Positions 34,019 through 45,047 are shown, counted from the first letter of the stretch. The stretch is DNA of 64,000 nucleotides from Oncomelania hupensis (GCA_036898135.1 CM072523.1:34108742-34172741), one strand, 5' to 3'. Translations and numbers: made by a program. Notes: generated by a model from the sequence alone, not told the origin.

Positions 34019-35029
34019 AAGGGTCACAATCATCTTTTGGTTCCGGGTTTGCTTTTTCAGCTTGATCATAATTGACGTAACTGCCGTCTTCATCTTTGTT
34101 TGGTTGTTTCGCAGTGTCGTAGGGGACGTAACCGTTATCTTGTTCCATGATTGGTTGTTTCGCAAGGTCGTAGGGGGCGTCACCGCCATCCTGTTCCTTG
34201 TTTGGTTGTTTTGAACGATCATAATTGACGTAACCGCCATCTTGATTCATGTTTTGTTGTTCGCCAGGGTAAGTGCCATCCGGTGTCTTGTTTGGCTGTT
34301 CAGCAGGATCGTACGAGACGTATCCATTATCTTCCTGTTGACGCCGTTGGGTTTCAAAAGCGTGCAGGTTTAGTGTTGGACCATGGCGGTGTTCTTCTAC
34401 AGCAACAGTAAGACTTTCCAGTAAAGAAATCTTCTTTGTGGAACAGCTCTGTGTAGGGCGGTTTTGCAAGGGGCATGCCGACTGTTTTGGTAGTAAATAA
34501 CCGTCTGGATCCTCGTCGACGTCTGGCTTGATGGATAAGTAAGACACCACAGACCCGGTATCTGATACCTCGCTGCCTGCGTCATCTTGATGTCGCTGGC
34601 CACACCGGGATTTTGAAGGTGGCTCAGTGGCACTGTTGTGATACGTAGATGTTGACCTGTCTTGCGGCGTTGCAGCAGCACTGGTCGTTTTTCCAAATGG
34701 AATGTAGCCATCAGGTCCATGCGGCAGAGGTCTGGGTTCCAGCATTAACCCAGTGCTTTCAAATGCCTCGTCTCTTACCAAATCGTAGCCATCATCATCC
34801 ATGGCGGTCTCAGGCAGTGGTTGTGGGCGAGGTGGTAGTTGGGGCACGAGAGCGTGGTCTGGCCTAATGATGACCAAAGGAGTCTGTCTTGAGCTTGTGG
34901 TTTGAAGTCCCGGTTGTAAGATGAGATCATCCTCGGGAAGATCGTATACATCACTCACTTCAGACAGTCTCACAAAAGCCCGCGACATCGCTTGTCCAGA
35001 ATGTGACCGTCGCTGTGTTTGTAAACGCC
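33984..35029 (-). CDS. Receptor gene 2, cytoplasmic tail exon with tyrosine repeats
   Basis: Acceptor ATTTTACAG|GGCGTTTAC opens the exon; the first two bases complete a codon, giving about 348 residues. In order there are VYDLPEDD, a proline-rich SH3-type ligand (LVPQLPPRPQPLP), GPDGYIPFG, the ITIM-like VVSYLSIKP, DGYLLPKQ and about five 17-residue repeats (QDGGYVNYDRSKQPNKE and relatives). There is no signal or membrane segment, so it should face the cytosol as a phosphotyrosine docking tail. YVN is the Grb2-SH2 core. The last residues (WLDTERRHEGC) come from an RTE LINE. No TM exon was found upstream; a LINE fragment occupies that place. Confidence 0.75.
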
Positions 35030-35147
35030 CTGTAAAATAAATCAATAAATTAATACATTATTTAATTAATGTTATGGAAGCTTTATAAAACGAACAAAAC
35101 TGACTGTTGTAAGAAGACAGCAGAGAGCTAACGAATCTAAAGGGAAA

Positions 35148-35153
<6 letters not shown>

Positions 35154-35194
<41 letters not shown>
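35154..35194. repeat. (GA)n microsatellite in receptor 2 intron
   Basis: A pure GA run followed by GCATTGTACATTG. The same junction is seen in receptor gene 1 near 54636-54655. Confidence 0.9.
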
Positions 35195-35195
<1 letters not shown>

Positions 35196-35961
35196 ATTGT
35201 ACATTGAAATAAAATATATTCAGAATGTATATCAGAATGAATTAAATAATATTCACTTATACATAAAAGTAAATGGACTTGAATTGTCAAAAGAAAAAAC
35301 AAATATGTTATTATTTAATAAAGGAACTGGTCCAAAACTGTTACCGAAATTTTATATTGGTAATGAAGAATTGCAATATGTAAATGAAGTTAAATTTCTT
35401 GGCGTGTATTTTACAGCAAATTTAAGTTGGAAAAAACATATACATTATTTGTTGCAAAAGGCTATTAAAAGTTTAAATTTAATAAAGATTGTAAGTTATC
35501 AAAGATGGGGACAAGATACACAAAATTTCATTCACCTGGTGTGCATGCTTGTTCGATCTAAATTAACATATGGCCAAGAGGTATACTTCTCTGCTCCAAA
35601 ATACTTATTAAAATAACTTCAAAGTATGGATAGCAAAGCCATTAAAATGGCTATGGGTGTTCCAATACACACAAAAACATCTGAATCTTATAAAGCTGCA
35701 GGTGTATTACCATTACATGAATGGAGAAAATTATCATGTGCTAAATATATAGTGAGAGCATCTGCAGTTGACAATTTCACTGATTCAGAATTAGAAATAC
35801 GCTCTGATTTACATTGTGTTCGTTCAGAACTTCAGTCTACGATCAGTCATTTCTCTTTGATTACTTTCATATTATATCAGCTGCCATTTAGTTATATTTT
35901 TATTAAATTAATTGGTATAAGTTTTTGTGCAATGCTAATAGTTCTTTTCTTGGCATTGTAA
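35195..35961 (+). pseudogene. LINE reverse transcriptase C-terminal fragment (Jockey-like)
   Basis: Two frames in different phases (35197-35616 and 35626-35961) encode the end of a LINE RT: VNGLELSKEKTNMLLFN, VKFLGVYFTANLSWKKHI, VRSKLTYGQEVYFSAPKYLL and KMAMGVPIHTKTSESYKAAG. These are the thumb and post-RT blocks. The catalytic palm is absent. It is inserted in the intron just upstream of the receptor 2 tail, where receptor 1 carries its transmembrane exon. Confidence 0.75.
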
Positions 35962-36107
35962 ACCATGTTTTGTGAATAAGCAAATTTGTTTGGGGGAAAA
36001 AAGTTCATCTGCTTTTTCTGTGTCAGTGATTGTCTCCCTTGTTTTTTTTTTTTTCATGATTGCCTAGCTTATTTTCTGTCTGTATGTTTTATTTTATTAT
36101 TATTTTA

Positions 36108-36374
36108 TTTTTTGCATTTTCACTTTTATTTTGAAAAACGTACATGAAATGTTTATAATGATAATGCTAATGGTAATAGCTAAAGTGTTGTGCATTAACA
36201 AGATTTTACAATAAATTTGTAAACACATTCGATGTGTGTGTTTATATTGGATGCAGAAGTTTCCAGTTTTGTTGCGAATCGCGTGATTCACATTAGTGCT
36301 ACACCAAACCTCCATTTGCTATGGTTTTTCTGATAAATTGCTACACCACAACCCGAAAACCCCTTGACAGGTAT
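36108..36374. mobile_element. End segment of DNA transposon T, copy 1
   Basis: About 265 bp almost identical to 45249-45515, ending CCCCTTGACAGGTATGGG. It borders an RTE fragment. Confidence 0.75.
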
Positions 36375-37540
36375 GGGACTTCAACCTTGTCAGGGTGTTA
36401 CACTCCGTTTGATGTTGGTGTTTTTCTTTATCAGTATACGATTCAGCCCCAATGCTGAATTCCTGATAAAGTGTAACTCAGATTCGTTTATTCACGCAGC
36501 CTGCTCAAGCAGCATACAAGTCACAAAGTCGACGTATGAAGTTTTCCACTTTTTATTCAGCACACATCAACAAATGCATACAATCACCTTTTCACTCTCC
36601 ACTTTTTGCTTTCCAAGTCACTATCAACAACAACAACTATCTTATTTCTGAAACAGCGCGGAACTTAAATAGTCTCTTGATACTCCCGAATAACCCGGAT
36701 CAATCTCGTTTGACGCAATTTAACCAATCGCTTCTAACTTCGTCATTACTGTCTTACGTCATACATATTTTCTTCTCCTTCCGGAACGTCTTCTTGCTTC
36801 GACATGTATCGGGAAGTTTCTATCGAGAGTAAACACGCAGATCCAGAAAATTCTACAACAGTATCGACTAACGAAAATTATCATCGTTATACAAAGCCTC
36901 TCCTAACAACAATGCAAACTCAAATCAAAGGTAAATAAACTCCATTATTGAATACTTTGCAAAACGAAACGATTAGATCTATCGTGCGCGTTTCCGACAT
37001 ACTTTCGTTCGCGTTTCAACGTAACACAGGGTAGCAGTTGTTTGTGCAATCCTGGAGAGGACTTCTTGTCGCGACCAATTGTCTAATACAATCGCTCCTA
37101 AATACTTGAAGCTGTGCACCGTGTTGAGGCATTGGCCTTGGACTTTGATGTCCGCGTGGATGACGTTGTTGTTTCTGTAGGTATTTCTCGCAGATTTTTC
37201 TGAGGTTGAAAATCTGCTCATGGTACTTCGCCCTCCCCTGAATCTTGCTTGTTCTTCAGCTATTATTTATTATGCTTGAGGTTTCAAACTTTTGAGTATT
37301 ATTTTCAAGAGGACTTTGCTGGGATGGCCGAGGAGGCTGTTTTTGCTGTAGTTTTCGCACTCTTGAAGATTACCCTTTTTGGGAAGAGTGATGACAAGCG
37401 ATTGGGTCTGTGGTGTAGGCCACTTCCCACTCCTCTTCCAGATCTTGTTACAGATAATGGTGAGAGCGTAAATCATCGCTTCTCCTTCTGCTTGAACCAA
37501 TTCTCGGGGTATGTTGTTGTCGCGATACAAGCGCCTATGC
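36375..37540 (-). pseudogene. RTE LINE fragment interrupted by a solo LTR
   Basis: Minus-strand RTE sequence at 36375-36395 and 37027-37540 reads as one piece once the LTR is ignored. The part near 37200-37540 corresponds to about 40060-40420 of the full element, while 37030-37200 corresponds to about 40880-41035, so about 0.45 kb including the FADD block is deleted. Recognisable residues are KVQGQCLNTVHSFKYLGAIV and IPRELVQAEGEAMI. Confidence 0.85.
36396..37026 (-). mobile_element. Solo LTR, family C, copy 3
   Basis: On the minus strand it has termini TGTTAC...GTAACA, a perfect inverted hexamer, and a perfect 5-bp target duplication CAGGG at 36391-36395 and 37027-37031. The target is RTE sequence. 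It contains the family's TATTCAGC... (AATAAA on the minus strand) and TTCAGCCCCAATGCTG signals. Confidence 0.93.
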
Positions 37541-38116
37541 TACATGCAACTCCGCCTTTAGTCTAGACAATGCGTCATAGACAATACGTCATAGACAGTG
37601 ACGAGAATATTGTTTTCAGAATAACGTAGTGTTCGACATTTTTTTTTTTTTTTTTTTTTAGTGTGGTTTCATTTTTAGAAATAGTTGTTACCATAGGCAA
37701 TTTGTATATCATCCTTTCGATTGGCTGAATGTGGAGATGATACGTTGGAAGAATATTCGAGCAACCATCTTTGAGGGCAAGAAACGTATGTTCACGCCAG
37801 ACCACTATTTTTGGATTATAGAGGTCATAGATTGGGTTCGAAAAGCTCGTCTCACCCAAACAACACGTGTCGTAAACACAACAAAAGAATCCTGAGCTGG
37901 TAAGTTAAGATTCGATGTGTGAAGCTGAGAAATGGGTAGTCTTGTGCTTGTGTCGATTACGCCATGCGAATCATTCATCGTCCTTCATCAAGGTGATTCG
38001 TTATAAATTCTCAGTGTATGTAATTTATATGGTAATAGTAACTGTTATTTTAACATGTTGTGCTCAATTCATATAAATTCTCCAGTGCGTGAAATTTATA
38101 TGGTAATAGTTAATTT
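37541..38116. other. Intergenic DNA with an approximately 75-bp tandem duplication
   Basis: No gene. A unit containing AATTTATATGGTAATAGT and TTTTAACATGTTGTGCTCAA is repeated from about 38005, and a further partial unit lies beyond the RTE insertion at 41560. A T-run lies at 37640-37661. Confidence 0.6.
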
Positions 38117-38118
38117 TT

Positions 38119-39346
38119 TTGGCATCACTGGGCGAAAGTCTTCTACACAGAAGTCACGGGCCAAGGCGGAGGAACCTCACGTTACTACAGGTTCAACGAC
38201 CATGTGCTCAGGGCCAAGGCGAGCCACACTGTATTCGTGGATTTCGGCTGTGGCCAACAGCCTGGAGAAGATTGGGCACCGCCAGGTCTTTTTTACCCAA
38301 GATACACTACATGATGACACTATCTACTAATTCCATACCGGATCGGTCGTCGCCCGGCTCAAGGACCGCGCCTTCCGTTGGCCACCAGGACGGAGGTGTT
38401 AAGTATGCTACTGATGGACAATTTAGCAAGATCCGCACGAGAAACAACATCGTCATAGAAACCTGGAATGTCAGGACCCTAACTGTGGAAGGAAAATTAG
38501 AAGAACTGGCCCAGGAGTTGCACCACTATCGATGGAACGTTCTAGGCATCAGCGAACTGCGATGGAAAGGCCTAGGGGAAACAACAACCGACAAAGGCCA
38601 CAAGCTCTATTTCAGCGGTAGAGATGACAGGCACGAACACGGCGTTGGATTCTTGGTCCACAAGAACATTCTAGCCACTGTCATGGGTTGCCGCCCAGTC
38701 TCCAGTAGACTCATTACCATCCGCCTGAGAGCAGCCCCTTTCAACATCACCATTATCCAGGCCTATGCCCCAACATCAGACTATGACGACAGCGAAGTGG
38801 AGGATTTTTATGAAAATCTACAGCGGTCCTTGACCAAGTGCCGAAGAAGGACATAGTCATAGTGCAAGGCGACTGGGATGCCAAGGTTGGCCAAGATGCG
38901 CACCACAACGGGGGAGACACATGTGGACCCCACTGCAACAACGAGACAAATGACAGGGGTCTGAAACTCTTGTAGTTTGCCAGATACAACAATCTGGTAC
39001 TGGAAAACACGCTTGGTCTCCACAAAAACTCCAGACGATGGACATGGCACAGTCCCGGCGGGGAGGATCACAACCAAATTGACTACATCATGGTCAAGAA
39101 ACGCTTCAGATAAAGCATCAACATTGGCAGGACACGCACTTTTCCAGTCCGAGAAGACATCGGAAGTGACCACGATCTCGTGATGATGTCTTTCCGGCTC
39201 CACTTGAAGAGAGTAAATACAGCAAAGTGCACTAAACTGAAGTTCGACCTGGACAAACTGCAAGACCCGGAGGTGGCAGAACTATTTAAGGCCACAATTG
39301 GAGGGAAATTTGCACCACTGCTCAATTTTGGGGACGGTGAAGTAGA
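38119..39346 (+). pseudogene. RTE endonuclease domain, frameshifted
   Basis: The first frame (38119-38856) includes IETWNVRTLTVEGKLEEL, NVLGISELRWKGLGE, GVGFLVHKNI and IIQAYAPTSDYDDSEV. These are APE-type endonuclease blocks like those of the vertebrate CFDP2/BovB lineage. After a single-base shift near 38850, another frame has IVIVQGDWDAKVGQD (the usual Asn of GDxN reads Asp), RRWTWHSPGG and SDHDLVMMSFRL after a stop near 39110. The enzyme would nick target DNA. The shift, the stop and the interrupting SINE make this copy defective. Confidence 0.85.
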
Positions 39347-39347
39347 T

Positions 39348-39523
39348 TCAACGATTCAACAATTCAACGAAGTTTATTGGCCAAATTGACATAAAACATG
39401 CATATGGAATATGTTGCGGTGTGGCAGTAACATTCATAAAACATACATGCAAACACACGTTTACCAGCTAATAAAATACCGATCAAGCGTGCACACATAC
39501 ACACGCAAACAACAAATAGTAAA
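39348..39523 (-). mobile_element. Small SINE nested in the RTE LINE
   Basis: The insert is absent from the other RTE copy (near 25290) and is flanked by TAGAT at 39343-39347 and 39524-39528. On the minus strand it ends TTTGGCCAATAAACTTCGTT plus a GAATTGTTGAATC tail. Confidence 0.85.
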
Positions 39524-39731
39524 TAGATGTCAACACCATGACCACCACCTTCAACTCAGCTATGACAGATACCGCCACTGAGATCATTGGCAAGCACCGA
39601 CCAAAGAAGAAGCCGTGGATCACACCTGAACTTTTGGATCTGTGTGATAAACGAAGAGAGATAAAAAAGAAAAAGAACACCTCACAGGGAGCTGATGTCT
39701 ACCGAATAATCAAAAATGACATCCGAAAGGC

Positions 39732-41549
39732 ATGCGCACAGCAAAGGAGAACTGGACAGAAGATCAATGCCAGGAAGTAGAGAACAGTATGAACAAGAAC
39801 AACATCAAGAAGGCCTACCAGACTGTGAAGCGGCTGACAAGTGTCAAACAGCCCAAAGTCTCTACGATCCAAAGCAAATCTGGCATATGCCTTACAGAAG
39901 AACAAGAAGTCTTGGACAGATGGACAGAGTACTGCTCAGACCTTTACAACCATACACCAAATGGAGACCCATCAGTTCTAGCATGTCCCGGGAACAGAGA
40001 AGAAGAAGAAATCCTGCAAATTCTCCGGGAAGAAGTTGAGGCAGCAGTGCAATCGCTAAAGAAAGGGAAGTCAGCAGGAGTGGACAACATACACGCGGAA
40101 CTGCTACAAGCAGGAGCAGAAGCGATGATTGATGCCCTCACCATTATCTGTAACAAGATCTGGCAGAGTGGGGAGTGGCCTATACCATGGACCCAGTCGC
40201 TTGTCATCACTCTTCCCAAAAAAGGTAACCTTCAGGAGTGTGAAAATTACCGCACCATCAGCCTTATCAGCCATCCCAGCAAGGTCCTCCTGAAAATAAT
40301 ATCCAACAGGTTGAAACCCCAAGCTGAACAAATCATAGCTGAAGAACAAGCAGAATTCAGGGCAGGGCGAAGTACCACTGAACAGATTTTCAACCTCAGA
40401 ATAATCTGTGAGAAATACCTACAGCACCAGCAACATCTATATCATGTGTTCATAGACTTCAAGAAGGCGTTTGACCGAGTCTGGCATGCAGCTCTATGGG
40501 CAACAATGAAAGTGTACAACGTCAGCCCTAAAATTATTGAAGTCATCAAAAGCCTGTATGACAAGGCTACCAGTGCAGTCCTCCACAACAGCGCCATCGG
40601 GAACTGGTTCAGAACAACAATCGGTGTGCGTCAAGGATACCTACTCTCTCCAACACTCTTCAACATCTTTCTAGAGCGCATCATGTCAGATGCTCTTGCA
40701 GATCATGAAGGTACAGTCAGCATAGGGGGTAGAGCAATGTCCAATCTTCGTTTTGCGGATGACATTGATGGATTGGCTGGAGAGGAACAAGTACTTGAAC
40801 AGCTTGGACAGAGGCTTGACACCACCTCCAGAGCTTATGGAATGGAAATAAGTGCAGAGAAGACCAAAATGATGACCAACAACACCAACAGCATCAACAC
40901 GGACATCAAAGTCCAAGGCCAATCCCTCAACACAGTGCATAGCTTCAAATATTTAGGAGCCATTGTATCAGACAATGGGTCCCGACAGGAAGTCCTCTCC
41001 AGGATCGCACAAACAACTGCTGCCCTGACAAGGTTGAAGCCCGTTTGGAAAGACAGGACCATCAGTCTACATTCCAAAGTAAGACTGCTGCGCTACCTTG
41101 TCATCTCCATCTTCCTATATGCTTGCGAAGCATGGACCCTCACAGCAGATCTCCAACGAAGAATACAAAGCATGGAGATGAGGTGCTACAGAAGACTTCT
41201 GGGCATTTCCTGTACCCAACACATCACCAACGACGAAGTCCGACAGACCATCACACAAGCCATTGTGCAACACGATGACCTGCTCACAGTGGTGAAAAAA
41301 CGGAAACTCCGATGGTATGGCCACGTCACCAGATCATCAGGCCTTGCAAAGACTATTCTGCAAGGCACAGTGCAAGGAGGTAGAAGAAGAGGTAGACCGA
41401 AAAAGAGGTGGGAGGGCAACATTCGAGAATGGACTGGTTTGACACTGAGCGAAGCCATCAGGGCTGCTGAGGACAGAGAAAGATGGAGTATGCTGGTTAA
41501 ACGATCATGTGTGGTGCCCCTACGACCTCAGGGTTACGGGACAGGATAG
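39732..41549 (+). CDS. RTE LINE reverse transcriptase
   Basis: 605 open residues. After a linker come RT blocks: SAGVDNIHAELLQAG, QSLVITLPKKGNLQECENYR, FRAGRSTTEQIFNLRIIC, HVFIDFKKAFDRVWHAAL, GVRQGYLLSPTLFNIFLE and the catalytic LRFADDIDGLAGEEQ (FADD). A thumb follows with TVHSFKYLGAIVSDNGSR. The C-terminus ends with RWYGHVTRSSGLAK and a basic GGRRRGRPKKRWEGNIREW segment common in this family. The start is the first Met of the frame; translation of the intact element probably began further upstream. It copies LINE RNA at the nicked site. The frame is complete and could supply activity in trans. Confidence 0.9.
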   Translation: MRTAKENWTEDQCQEVENSMNKNNIKKAYQTVKRLTSVKQPKVSTIQSKSGICLTEEQEVLDRWTEYCSDLYNHTPNGDPSVLACPGNREEEEILQILREEVEAAVQSLKKGKSAGVDNIHAELLQAGAEAMIDALTIICNKIWQSGEWPIPWTQSLVITLPKKGNLQECENYRTISLISHPSKVLLKIISNRLKPQAEQIIAEEQAEFRAGRSTTEQIFNLRIICEKYLQHQQHLYHVFIDFKKAFDRVWHAALWATMKVYNVSPKIIEVIKSLYDKATSAVLHNSAIGNWFRTTIGVRQGYLLSPTLFNIFLERIMSDALADHEGTVSIGGRAMSNLRFADDIDGLAGEEQVLEQLGQRLDTTSRAYGMEISAEKTKMMTNNTNSINTDIKVQGQSLNTVHSFKYLGAIVSDNGSRQEVLSRIAQTTAALTRLKPVWKDRTISLHSKVRLLRYLVISIFLYACEAWTLTADLQRRIQSMEMRCYRRLLGISCTQHITNDEVRQTITQAIVQHDDLLTVVKKRKLRWYGHVTRSSGLAKTILQGTVQGGRRRGRPKKRWEGNIREWTGLTLSEAIRAAEDRERWSMLVKRSCVVPLRPQGYGTG

Positions 41550-41559
41550 GATAGGAAGG

Positions 41560-42345
41560 AATAGTTAGTTTAACATGTTTTGCTTAGTTCATAAAGAACG
41601 TTGTTGCATTCTTGATCATTGGAACAGTGTGGATGAACAGCGAGGAGAGAACATTATTATGTTTTGGGAATAAGATACAATAACCCGTGAATATGCAGGG
41701 TTCTTGTTCAAAGAACGTCAACGGCGTTCCTCGCTGGTTCATTTAACGGGATGCGGATTGTGTACTTAGTCCCTGTTATTTGTCTGTGCGCCGGGAAAGG
41801 ATTTTTCTTGTATTTCTGGCTGTTTTGGACTCCTGACACGATCATTTTAATCTACTTCCATCTTCTACGCCTGCTCTTCTAATGACATGGGGTTCGCCAT
41901 ATCCTTGACGTCCATGTGAAGTCAGCTGGACAAAGTATCTTCCTCCTGGCCAAGCGTGAAGACGGATACCTGATTAAAACTAGGAGCAACACTTCAAGAT
42001 CTACTTCAAGATATAACTAAGGAAGTCAAGACTTTCCATGCCAGCTAAGTGATAATCCAAATAACAGCATATTTAAAAGAACCTTGTCATCACGGGTTCA
42101 TCGTATCACATCATATGAAATAAATATCATCTACCATCAACCAGTGGTATTCTTTTTTAGTTGTAAAAAAGCAAACAGGACGAATGAATAGCCAATAATT
42201 TCTTTTATTCTTTATTTTCTATTTTTCAACATTATTTTCCTGTCTGTATCGAATTTTGGACATAGTAAGAAGAGAAAATTGATTCTATTTATATAAAATT
42301 CTTTTAGTCTGTTCTGTTCATTCACCCTTTAACATCATAACATAT
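41560..42345. other. Intergenic DNA, no recognised gene
   Basis: Short frames only, none with a recognisable domain. The first 40 bp continue the pre-insertion tandem repeat. Confidence 0.5.
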
Positions 42346-42351
42346 ATTAAT

Positions 42352-42513
<162 letters not shown>

Positions 42514-42589
42514 CGCGACAGTTGTCCACTCCGGCCCACTCCCCATTCTACAGCGATTGCACTGCTGCTTCAACTAATCGGAGAAATAG

Positions 42590-42905
42590 GAGGGTTTCTA
42601 CTTGTTCTCTGTTCTGGGGACATGCTAAAACTGATGGGTCTCCGTTTGGTGTGTGGTTGTAAAGGTCAGAGCAGTACTGTGTCCATCTATTTGATTTTTT
42701 ACAAGGCGCATGCCAGACTTGCTTTGGATCGAGGAGACCTTGGACTGTTTAACTGTCAGTCAGCCGGTTCACAGTCTGGTAGGCCTTCTTGCTAGTGTTT
42801 TTATTAAGACTTTTCTCTGTTTCCTGGCATTGGTCTTCTATCCAGTTCTCCTTTGCTGTGCGCATGTTTTTTTTCGGAGCCATTGTTGATTTTTCGGTAG
42901 GCATC
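42590..42905 (-). pseudogene. RTE LINE fragment
   Basis: Reverse complement of about 39690-40015 of the full element, with several indels (CCAGACTTGCTTTGGATCGA, GTAGGCCTTCTTGCTAGTGT). Both ends are truncated. Confidence 0.8.
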
Positions 42906-43842
42906 AGCTTATGTCATGCAGCACACTTATTAAAAGTAAAATTCTTTTAGTAATTATATTTTGTTAATGTAGATTTTGTTAAGAAAAGATTAGTAAATGA
43001 GCATTGAGATAATGCAGGAAACCACTTTTTTTCAACTACCAATTAGTTAATTTATTTCTGACTTTTTTATTTACACTGAAACAGTATATTACCTTCGACT
43101 TTTTCCAGCCTTAGAGTTTTATAGAGTTTTTAGAGTTTTATTTCAAGACACATGATTTTAACAATCTATACAACGAAAGGCTATACGCCCAGGGGGCTTT
43201 TTAGCCAAAAGGAGGGGGGGGTGGGGGGATGGGGGGATTGGGAAAATACATGAAACAAGCATGAATGGCAATATAAAACAATTTTCATGTTATAAAAACA
43301 ACAACCAACACAAGGACACAAAGAAAGGTATACAAAGTTTACACTTCCAGTGTGTAACTCAATATTCCAAAATCCCTTAGTTTCTCCAATAAGTAGGCCT
43401 ACAGTAATACCCATAGTTAAATAAATAATCACCTTCTCATTTCATTTTCATTTACGCCAAAAATAAACTATAGCATTCTTAATTCATTATTTATCAACAG
43501 ACAAACAAACAAGAAACTACACCTTACAGCCTTGTATGTTTCTATGTATATAAAAAAATTATTTCGTTATTCGTCAAAGGATCAAAATAGACTTATACTT
43601 GTAATAGGAAGACGTTCCTAAATTTTTTTTTTTTTATTTCAAAAGCTTTCATGTAGTGGTTTTCCTCTCTGAACTAACTGCTATAATTTACAAACGGTAT
43701 GAACGATAGATTTGCAACACAAAACACGGAATACTAAGTTCCAACGCTTCGAGTTTTGTTTATTCTTCTACTAACTCTCCCTTCGTGTCCATTTACTTAT
43801 ATGTTAATTATCTACCACGTGGAATACAATAAACACTCTTAC

Positions 43843-43990
43843 AGTTAACTTCACGCAGGAGATCATTCCTGACTGGAAAGACTGCAACAGGTGATGTAGT
43901 CTCAGATGACACGGCAGAGCACAGACCACACTGAGTCAGGACCAACAACGAGAACAGCACAGGAGTGAAGGTGGACTCCATCATTAACAA
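43843..43990 (-). CDS. Receptor gene 2 candidate, signal-peptide exon
   Basis: 148 nt with donor AACT|GTAAGA in phase 1, encoding MLMMESTFTPVLFSLLVLTQ then CGLCSAVSSE. It is a paralogue of the exon at 22294-22441, with the same length, donor and conserved flank (about 43560-44250 versus 22030-22760). Extracellular and transmembrane exons between here and the tail at 35 kb were not found; that interval is filled with a full-length RTE, an LTR and other elements. The gene may have been gutted, or its exons are too short or diverged to recognise. Confidence 0.65.
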
Positions 43991-44872
43991 TGTTGAACTT
44001 CCACACTAGAGCACCACATATCGCACTACACTGGTCGCAACTCACAAATACTTAAACTTGCCAGTTTGTCCATATCAGGTGACAGTGAGGCAATAATTTT
44101 CATTCTTCCAAGAACACAAGGGAGCAGGCACTGTTTGGGTGAGAGCTGTTTAAAACAAAAATCAAAATTTATTTGGCAATCTGATTCGTCTAATTGTTTT
44201 ATCTCTCTAAGTTTCCTAGAAAATGTACATCCGTAAGTTTTTCATGAAGTAACATCCTTATCCGTATTGCTTTATTTTTATACACAATTTATAACGAAGA
44301 CCATGCAGGAAATAAATTGATTTAGTTTTATATCAACAGTTTAGCGAGCAAGTGTTCTAAAACATCGACAATTAGTGCCTAACAAGTGGATGATGATGGC
44401 GTTGATAATGATTATGACGGAGATGCCGATGATGAAAAACAATACTTATGTGTTACATTTTGGTATTATTCTAATTCTATTCTACTCTGTTTCTATATTT
44501 ATATTGTCCATGTCATACAGCTGCTTATATGATTCTGCCTACAATACCTCCAAGAGCGTATTTCTCCTCATGAGCCAGAACGCAGCTTTCGTTCTCATAC
44601 CTGTCAATTGCTACGGATTTTTGCGTAGCGCTACGCATTTTAAACATTTTCCCATTGCTACGGCGTATCACAAAGCTGCTACGCAATTTTTCAAAAGTGA
44701 CGATAATATTTTTTAACCAATGGGGTTTTCGCGCGAAAGTAGTCTGTTCCGGTCGAGTCCGGTTTAAAGACACTTAGTAAAAGCACCGCACTTCCGCAAC
44801 ACGTGTTCGTTCAGAACTTCAGTCTACGATCAGTCTTTGTGAGGGAGAGACAGACGGAGTTGAACAAAGAAA

Positions 44873-44995
44873 ATGGCAAAGACTCCACCTAAAAAACTCA
44901 AACGACCAGGAAGGCACCTGCCTGAATGGGAAACAGATAAGGATTTTGAAGGCCTAGTGGAGAAGTCCAAAGAAAGTAGACTCAATAAAGTGTAG
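44873..44995 (+). pseudogene. Truncated transposase-like N-terminus
   Basis: A 40-codon frame begins MAKTPPKKLKRPGRHLPEWE and continues DKDFEGLVEKSKESRLNKV. The basic start and the following KS-rich part resemble the N-termini of transposon-encoded BED-finger-type proteins (family assignment is my inference). It stops inside the palindrome at 44975-45047, where the original coding sequence was evidently lost. Confidence 0.45.
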
Positions 44996-45047
44996 TAATA
45001 GCATATGAGTTACTCATATGCTATTAGTAAACTTTATTGAGTCTACT
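44975..45047. repeat. Near-perfect palindrome, 36-bp arms
   Basis: The left arm 44975-45010 and right arm 45012-45047 are reverse complements at 34 of 36 positions, with a single-base centre (ATGAGT-T-ACTCAT). It looks like an inverted-duplication junction. Confidence 0.95.

Larger units (their letters stand above)
38117..41559 (+). mobile_element. Full-length RTE-clade LINE
   Basis: Runs from GGCATCACTGGGCGAAAGTC to the GGGACAGGATAGGATAGG tail. It is flanked by AATAGTTAATTT (38105-38116) and AATAGTTAGTTT (41560-41571), an 11/12 target duplication. It encodes an endonuclease with a frameshift near 38850 and a long intact RT frame, and carries a nested SINE. Truncated relatives are scattered throughout the window. 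Confidence 0.92.
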
